This document shows positions 6,275 to 10,539 of a stretch of 10,539 bases of DNA, one piece after another. Made by a program: the position numbers and the translations under genes. The DNA comes from Omnitrophica WOR_2 bacterium GWA2_47_8 (GTDB lineage Bacteria > Omnitrophota > Gorgyraeia > Zapsychrales > GWA2-47-8): NCBI GenBank assembly GCA_001805375.1, contig MHFY01000049.1, forward strand, positions 1 through 10,539, in the 5' to 3' direction. The notes below the pieces were generated by a model that was not told where the DNA came from, did no database searches, and saw nothing but the letters and a program-made list of their open reading frames with translations. Each line of letters starts with the position of its first letter. Within the stretch, counting starts at the first letter, position 1.

Positions 6275-6332
6275 GAAGTCGGAAGTAAGATGTTAGATGT
6301 CAGAAGTTTCTGACTTCGGACTTCCGACTTCC
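6275..6332. repeat. Inverted array of 7-bp repeats after xerC
   Basis: From 6275 the + strand reads five heptamers in phase: GAAGTCG, GAAGTAA, GATGTTA, GATGTCA, GAAGTTT. From 6331 leftward the - strand reads GAAGTCG, GAAGTCC, GAAGTCA, then GAAACTT. The ends pair perfectly over 12 bp (GAAGTCGGAAGT 6275-6286 with ACTTCCGACTTC 6320-6331), and an inner stem pairs GTCAGA (6299-6304) with TCTGAC (6309-6314). It resembles the short tandemly repeated heptamers known from cyanobacterial genomes, here arranged head-to-head so that RNA would fold into a hairpin 7 nt after the xerC stop. It may serve as a xerC transcript end; only CTTT follows, so it is not a canonical terminator. Confidence 0.7.
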
Positions 6333-6340
6333 AGCGTCTT

Positions 6341-6346
6341 TATAAT
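6341..6346 (+). promoter_or_regulatory. TATAAT hexamer just before waaA (possible -10 box)
   Basis: A perfect -10 consensus lies 3 nt before the waaA ATG at 6350. If used, transcription would begin about at the start codon, giving a leaderless message; this is consistent with the lack of any Shine-Dalgarno. No convincing -35 box exists at 16-18 nt (GGACTT at 17 nt is poor; that region is the heptamer array). It may be chance in an AT-rich stretch. Confidence 0.3.
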
Positions 6347-6349
6347 ATT

Positions 6350-7633
6350 ATGTTCCTACTCTACGACATTTTTTTTATCATTTTCGCGCTTCTGTATTTG
6401 CCCTATCTTTTGATCGAAGGCAAATGGCACAGGGGGTTTATCATCCGTTTTGGGTTTTGGCCGCCGGAACTTAAAGAGCGGCTGAAAGGTAAAAGAAATA
6501 TTTGGTTTCACGCGGTCAGTGTGGGGGAGATCCTGGCTGTCCAGAGCCTCATCAAAAGGGTAAGAGAAAATTACCCGGATTTTCAGCTTGTTATTTCAAC
6601 TGTGACGGAAACGGGTTTTAATTTAGCGCAGACGAAATTCCCCACGGATGTGGTCTTATTCGCCCCGCTGGATTTTAGTATCGTTGTTCACAATTATGTA
6701 CGATGGATCAAGCCGGAGATCTATATCAACGCCGAAACTGAGATCTGGCCGAACCTGCTCGCCTGTCTTAAGAGAAGGCGGATCCCGGCTATTCTGGTCA
6801 ACGGCCGCATTTCGGAAAAATCATTTGTGAATTATGAAAAGGTAAAATTTCTATTAAAAAATATATTTGATTCTATTTATACCTTTTGCATGCAGGGTCA
6901 GGAGGACGCCAAGCGGATCATTGATCTGGGCGCGCCGCCGGAGAAGGTCAAGGTCTTTGGCAATATGAAATTTGATGAAGTGCCGCTGGAAAAGCATTTT
7001 ACGTTGACGGAGTTAGGTTTTGAAAAGAATAGCCAGATCTTATTGGCCGGCAGCACGCACCCGGGTGAAGAGGAAGTATTGTTCGATATTTTTAATTCGA
7101 TATCCGCGGAATTCCCGAAACTGCGCCTGATGATCGCCCCGCGGCATATAGAAAGAACGCAGGAGATCGTGGACCTTCTCAAGGCTAAGGGCCTGGAACC
7201 GATCTTGTGGACGCAGATCAAAGATGCGAGATTGAGAAAGGACAGTGTGGTGGTCGTGGACACGATCGGGGACCTGCGCTCTTTGTATCCTTTGGCCACG
7301 TTGGTTTTCATCGGAAAGAGTTTAAAAGGTTACGGCGGGCAGAATATGATCGAACCGGCCTGTTTCGGCCGCGCCATTATCGTGGGCCCGAACATGCAGA
7401 ATTTTAAGGACATCTTTGAATATTTTGTCAAAGCCAAGGCGGTCATGCAGGTGAGGGATGAGGTCATGCTGTTGACGATCATCCGCCGGCTTCTGCATGA
7501 TGAAAGAGAACGGGAAGAACTGGGGATCATGGCCAAGCAGGTGATCGCCGGGCATAAGGGGGCCACGACAGCAACGTTGAATATGATCACTGACATCTTA
7601 TCCGGCCGCAGGGAAAAGGTTTTGCAGCGATGA
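6350..7633 (+). CDS. waaA: 3-deoxy-D-manno-octulosonic acid (Kdo) transferase
   Basis: GT30 glycosyltransferase at the inner face of the inner membrane that moves Kdo from CMP-Kdo to the lipid A precursor. The 427 residues are the normal length. Seen: an N-terminal membrane anchor (about 4-22), HAVSVGE (54-60) with the conserved catalytic Glu E60, INAETEIWPNLL (126-137), VNGRISEKSF (150-159), GNMKFDE (204-210), GSTHPGEEE (234-242), APRHIER (263-269) and the C-terminal nucleotide-sugar site GYGGQNMIEPACFG (327-340) with GPNMQNF (346-352). Whether it adds one, two or more Kdo units cannot be read from sequence. No Shine-Dalgarno is seen at the ATG. Its last four bases (ATGA) are the lpxK start, so the two are probably translated together. 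It opens the lipid A module at the right end of the window. Confidence 0.96.
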   Translation: MFLLYDIFFIIFALLYLPYLLIEGKWHRGFIIRFGFWPPELKERLKGKRNIWFHAVSVGEILAVQSLIKRVRENYPDFQLVISTVTETGFNLAQTKFPTDVVLFAPLDFSIVVHNYVRWIKPEIYINAETEIWPNLLACLKRRRIPAILVNGRISEKSFVNYEKVKFLLKNIFDSIYTFCMQGQEDAKRIIDLGAPPEKVKVFGNMKFDEVPLEKHFTLTELGFEKNSQILLAGSTHPGEEEVLFDIFNSISAEFPKLRLMIAPRHIERTQEIVDLLKAKGLEPILWTQIKDARLRKDSVVVVDTIGDLRSLYPLATLVFIGKSLKGYGGQNMIEPACFGRAIIVGPNMQNFKDIFEYFVKAKAVMQVRDEVMLLTIIRRLLHDEREREELGIMAKQVIAGHKGATTATLNMITDILSGRREKVLQR

Positions 7634-8679
7634 AAGATTATCTTTATAAGCTGGCGACAGACCAGAAGAATGACTGGCTGGCCAAATCTATTAAATTGGA
7701 TTTAAGGTGCGCGTCTTTTGTCTACGGATGGTTGGCTGATTGTGCGAAGGCTGTTACGAAACCAACCCATCTTTCCAGGAAAGTTATAAGCGTGGGAAAC
7801 ATTACTTGGGGTGGGACCGGCAAAACACCGCTGCTTGAATTTTTGATCACGGTTTTAAAGGATCGCGGTATAAAGCCGGTTGTCCTCACCCGGGGGTACA
7901 AGGCCTCGAAGGATTTAAACGGACAGAATGATGAAACAAAGCTGTTAAAACAAGCGCATCCGGATGTTCCGGTTTTGGCCGGGTCTGATCGCGTGGCGAA
8001 CGCGGTTGAGTATTTAAAGAGCAATTCCTGCGATGTTTTTTTGCTGGATGACGGGTTCCAGCATTGGAAGCTGTCTCGGGATCTGGATATCGTGGTCATC
8101 AACGCGATCAATCCCTTCGGGAACAGAGCCCTGATCCCGCGCGGGATTTTAAGAGAGCCGGTAAGGTCACTTAAGCGGGCCGGCATTATTGTTTTATCCA
8201 AGGTTGACCAGGCAAACCCGGCTGAGTTGGAGAATTTGATCCAAGAGATCCGTTCCTCGAATCCGGATAGTTTGATCGTGAAGGCTGTTCACCGGCCGGT
8301 TTCGTTTTGGGACATCAAAAACCGGAAGGACGTCCCCTTGCAGGATTTAAAAGGAAAAGAGGCTGTTTCCTTCAGCAGTATCGGCGATCCGGGTTCTTTT
8401 TTAAAATTGGTTTTGCGTTTAGGGGTCCATTTGAATGACAATATCTCTTTCTTGGACCATCATCTTTACATACAAGGGGATATTGATCGCATTGATCAAA
8501 TGTGTAAAGCAACGAACAGCCCCTATCTGATCACCACAACCAAGGACGCGGTAAAATTGCCGGGTGTGATGAGCCATTTTGATAAAGGTCTGTCTGTCCT
8601 GGCGCTTAAGGTCAAATTGGAGATATTGGAGAAGGAAGAGGAATTTTTAAAGAAAATTCTATCCGTGATGAACGTATGA
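7630..8679 (+). CDS. lpxK: Tetraacyldisaccharide 4'-kinase (lipid A 4'-kinase)
   Basis: Membrane-associated P-loop kinase that phosphorylates the 4' position of the tetraacyldisaccharide 1-phosphate to make lipid IVA, the acceptor for WaaA. The 349 residues are close to, and slightly longer than, E. coli LpxK (328). Seen: VGNITWGGTGKTPLLEFL (55-72) holding the Walker A loop (61-66), LTRGY (86-90), the family signature LLDDGFQHWKLSRDLDIVV (138-156), NPFGNRALIPRGILREP (161-177), SFSSIGDPGSFLKLV (247-261), and FLDHHLY (274-280) followed by TTTKDAVKLP (302-311). The N-terminal stretch (about 25-38) is mildly hydrophobic. The start overlaps waaA as ATGA, with AAAAGG (7614-7619) 10 nt upstream; the stop overlaps the next gene as ATGA (8676-8679). 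All expected motifs are intact. Confidence 0.96.
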   Translation: MKDYLYKLATDQKNDWLAKSIKLDLRCASFVYGWLADCAKAVTKPTHLSRKVISVGNITWGGTGKTPLLEFLITVLKDRGIKPVVLTRGYKASKDLNGQNDETKLLKQAHPDVPVLAGSDRVANAVEYLKSNSCDVFLLDDGFQHWKLSRDLDIVVINAINPFGNRALIPRGILREPVRSLKRAGIIVLSKVDQANPAELENLIQEIRSSNPDSLIVKAVHRPVSFWDIKNRKDVPLQDLKGKEAVSFSSIGDPGSFLKLVLRLGVHLNDNISFLDHHLYIQGDIDRIDQMCKATNSPYLITTTKDAVKLPGVMSHFDKGLSVLALKVKLEILEKEEEFLKKILSVMNV

Positions 8680-10539
8680 AAAGTAACTTGATAGAAAATG
8701 TAGTGTATTGGATCGTGCGCGGGCTGGGATTTTTTATGCGCATCCTGCCGGATTGGGCCGCTGCTAAGCTGGGCCGGGTCATCGGTTTTTTTGCTTATTA
8801 TATCGATGTGAAGCATCGCGCCCTTTCGTATGGAAATTTAAAGACCGCCTTTGCCAAGACAAAGACACCCGATGAGATCAAGCGGATCAACAAACAGCTT
8901 TTTATCAATTTCGGGCAGAATTGTGTTGAGATGCTGCGCCTGCCGCTTTTGAACAGCGTGGATAAATTTGAGAAATATGTGAAGGTGGAGGGGAAAGAGA
9001 ACATTTATGAATCTTTAAAAAAGGAAAAGGGCGTCATCTTGCTGGCCATGCATTTCGGCAGCTGGGAGATGGCGAGCCTGTCCTGCGCGATGTTCGGCCG
9101 TCAGTATAAGGTCATGGTCAAACCGCAGAAGAAATTTTCTAAACTGGATGATCTGCTTAATTCTTACCGCTCCTGCGGCGGCAATGTTGTCCTCTCCCGC
9201 GGGTTAGGGACCCGGGAGATCTTAAAGAGTTTAAAGAACAATGAGATCATCGGACTGGTGGTCGACCAGGGAGGTAAAGACGGTGTCTTAATGCCTTTTT
9301 TGGGCCGAAGCGCTTCTTTGTTTGACGGGGCGATCCGTATCGGTTTAAAGCTCGGCGTTCCCATCTGTTTTATCATCATTATCCGCGATAAGGGATGCAC
9401 GCACCGCATGATCGTGCACAAACCTTTGGAATTGGTCCAGACCGGCAATATGGACAGTGATATTGTCAGTAACTTAAAGCAGATGGTGGGGATCATGGAG
9501 CATTACATCACCCAGTATCCCGCGGATTATATGTGGTTTTATAAGGTGTGGAAATATACCAAGGAAAATAATATTTTGATCCTGGATGACGGGAAAACCG
9601 GCCACTTAAGGCAGTCTCAGGCCGTTGCCAAGAATTTAGAAACAGCTTTATCCGAACGCCAGATCGTGGCCACCACCTACACATTCAAGGTGGAGTTTAA
9701 GAATAAATTTACCGCCAAACTCATGTCCGTTTTAAGTTCGATGGTCAATCCGTATATGTATCAGGGGCGTTTGGGACTTCTAAGGCTTTTTCTGACCAAA
9801 GAGTCATTTGAAAGGATCATGTCCACCAAAGCGGATTATATTATTTCTACCGGTTCATCCACCTCCGGCATTAATTGTCTCGTATCGTATGACCAAAGAG
9901 CAAAAAGTATCGTTGTTTTAAGGCCGAGCATCTTGAGTTTTAAACGTTTTTCCCTGGTCGTTTTGCCGCAGCATGACGCGGTTAAACCTGCTTTTGCGAA
10001 TGGAAAGGTCGTCATTACCAAGGGCGCGCCGAACATGGTCAGCCCGCAATATTTAAAGGAAAGCGCGGAGAAATTTTTGAACCGGTTCTCGCATTTGAAG
10101 TTCAGCCAAAAAACAAAGATAGGGCTTTTGATCGGCGGGGACAGTAAACATCATTATTTAAGCGAGCAGGATATGAAGGTTGTGGTCAACCAGGTCCTGC
10201 AAGTGGCGGAGGAGATCAATGCCGATATCCTCGTCACCACGTCGCGCCGGACCCCGGCCAAAATAGAAAATCTGATCTTGCGGGAATTAAAATCCCATCC
10301 GCATTGTAAATTCTGTCTTTTGGCCAGCCGGGACAATATCCCGGAGAGCTTTGGCGGCATTTTGGCGCTTTCGGATATTTTGGTCGTGTCCGGTGACAGT
10401 ATTTCCATGGTTTCCGAGGCGGCCAGTTCAGGGAAGAATACGATCGTCTTTCCGGCCAAGGCAAAGGACATGGTCTTAAAGAGAAATTTAAAACACGATC
10501 GTTTTATTGAGCAGCTTAATGATCAGGGGTACATTATTG
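8676..10539 (+). CDS. LpxL-type lipid A acyltransferase fused to an ELM1-like putative glycosyltransferase domain (3' end outside window)
   Basis: An unbroken frame of 621 codons runs off the right edge. Residues 1-~295 are a lysophospholipid/lipid A late acyltransferase (LpxL/HtrB family): hydrophobic N-terminal segment (8-24), the catalytic HX4E motif in AMHFGSWEM (H126, E131), VVDQGGKDGVLMPFLGRSA (195-213), RIGLKLGVPI (221-230) and the closing YPADYMWFYKVWKY (281-294). After a short linker (TKENN), residues ~299 to at least 621 match the ELM1/DUF1022 family: DDGKTGHLRQSQ (304-315), ADYIISTGSSTS, RFSLVVLPQHD (424-434), LIGGDSKHH (485-493), TTSRRTP (521-527) and SGDSISMVSEAASSGK (572-587). 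That family is named for plant mitochondrial fission factor ELM1; bacterial members are annotated as putative glycosyltransferases. The start overlaps the lpxK stop (ATGA). The first half probably acylates Kdo-lipid A; the second half may add a sugar, which is inference. Domain identities are firm; the fused function is not. Confidence 0.88.
   Translation, partial: MKSNLIENVVYWIVRGLGFFMRILPDWAAAKLGRVIGFFAYYIDVKHRALSYGNLKTAFAKTKTPDEIKRINKQLFINFGQNCVEMLRLPLLNSVDKFEKYVKVEGKENIYESLKKEKGVILLAMHFGSWEMASLSCAMFGRQYKVMVKPQKKFSKLDDLLNSYRSCGGNVVLSRGLGTREILKSLKNNEIIGLVVDQGGKDGVLMPFLGRSASLFDGAIRIGLKLGVPICFIIIIRDKGCTHRMIVHKPLELVQTGNMDSDIVSNLKQMVGIMEHYITQYPADYMWFYKVWKYTKENNILILDDGKTGHLRQSQAVAKNLETALSERQIVATTYTFKVEFKNKFTAKLMSVLSSMVNPYMYQGRLGLLRLFLTKESFERIMSTKADYIISTGSSTSGINCLVSYDQRAKSIVVLRPSILSFKRFSLVVLPQHDAVKPAFANGKVVITKGAPNMVSPQYLKESAEKFLNRFSHLKFSQKTKIGLLIGGDSKHHYLSEQDMKVVVNQVLQVAEEINADILVTTSRRTPAKIENLILRELKSHPHCKFCLLASRDNIPESFGGILALSDILVVSGDSISMVSEAASSGKNTIVFPAKAKDMVLKRNLKHDRFIEQLNDQGYII

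Noticed and set aside
6275..6332. Heptamer array considered as a CRISPR or as an integration att site for the adjacent recombinase
   Set aside because: Repeat unit is 7 bp with no spacers, and half the units are inverted; XerC here has housekeeping features and no phage genes are nearby.
7722..8201. 159-codon minus-strand open frame inside lpxK
   Set aside because: Fully antisense to the conserved LpxK P-loop and DDGFQH region; composition (Ser/Phe/Thr rich) is typical of a shadow frame.
9164..9496. 110-codon minus-strand open frame (and others at 9836-10036 and 10154-10471)
   Set aside because: All lie antisense to the long + strand acyltransferase-ELM1 frame, which carries conserved motifs throughout; no gene-like features of their own.
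1..10539. tRNA, rRNA, known riboswitches and insertion sequences
   Set aside because: No recognisable tRNA cloverleaf, rRNA segment, riboswitch core or transposase was found when reading the gaps and genes by eye.

Overview
The window carries nine protein-coding genes, all on the + strand, with short gaps and several start/stop overlaps. A gene cluster for lipid A and Kdo assembly implies a Gram-negative-type outer membrane. Gene content and style (prepilin peptidase between two shikimate genes, compact topA-xerC, a waaA-lpxK-acyltransferase run, palindrome-rich spacers) would fit an uncultivated diderm lineage such as Omnitrophota or a relative. That placement is inference only; no marker here settles it.

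Region 1 (1-1680): the 3' part of aroE (cut by the window start), a spacer full of GC-rich palindromes, a complete prepilin peptidase gene, a clear intrinsic terminator, then a well-formed sigma-70-type promoter for the next unit. Region 2 (1681-5268): aroK-dprA-topA, a tightly packed run (8-nt and 1-nt overlaps) read from that promoter. It combines chorismate biosynthesis, protection and loading of incoming single-stranded DNA, and DNA supercoil relaxation. Region 3 (5269-6349): a 115-nt nested palindrome, then xerC (chromosome dimer resolution), then an inverted array of 7-bp repeats. Region 4 (6350-10539): waaA, lpxK and a long open frame running off the window end, linked by ATGA overlaps.

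The most notable item is the last frame (8676 to the window end, at least 621 codons, no stop). Its first ~295 residues are an LpxL/HtrB-type lipid A acyltransferase with an intact HFGSWE motif. The rest is an ELM1-like (DUF1022, putative glycosyltransferase) domain with its signature motifs. Lying directly behind Kdo transferase and lipid A 4'-kinase, this fusion suggests that late acylation and a sugar-transfer step on Kdo-lipid A may be joined in one polypeptide. The function of the ELM1 half is not known from sequence.

The prepilin peptidase and DprA together suggest, without proving, a type IV pilus and natural transformation capacity. Three of the spacers (592-697, 5269-5406, 6268-6349) hold unusual inverted-repeat structures that the genes do not explain.
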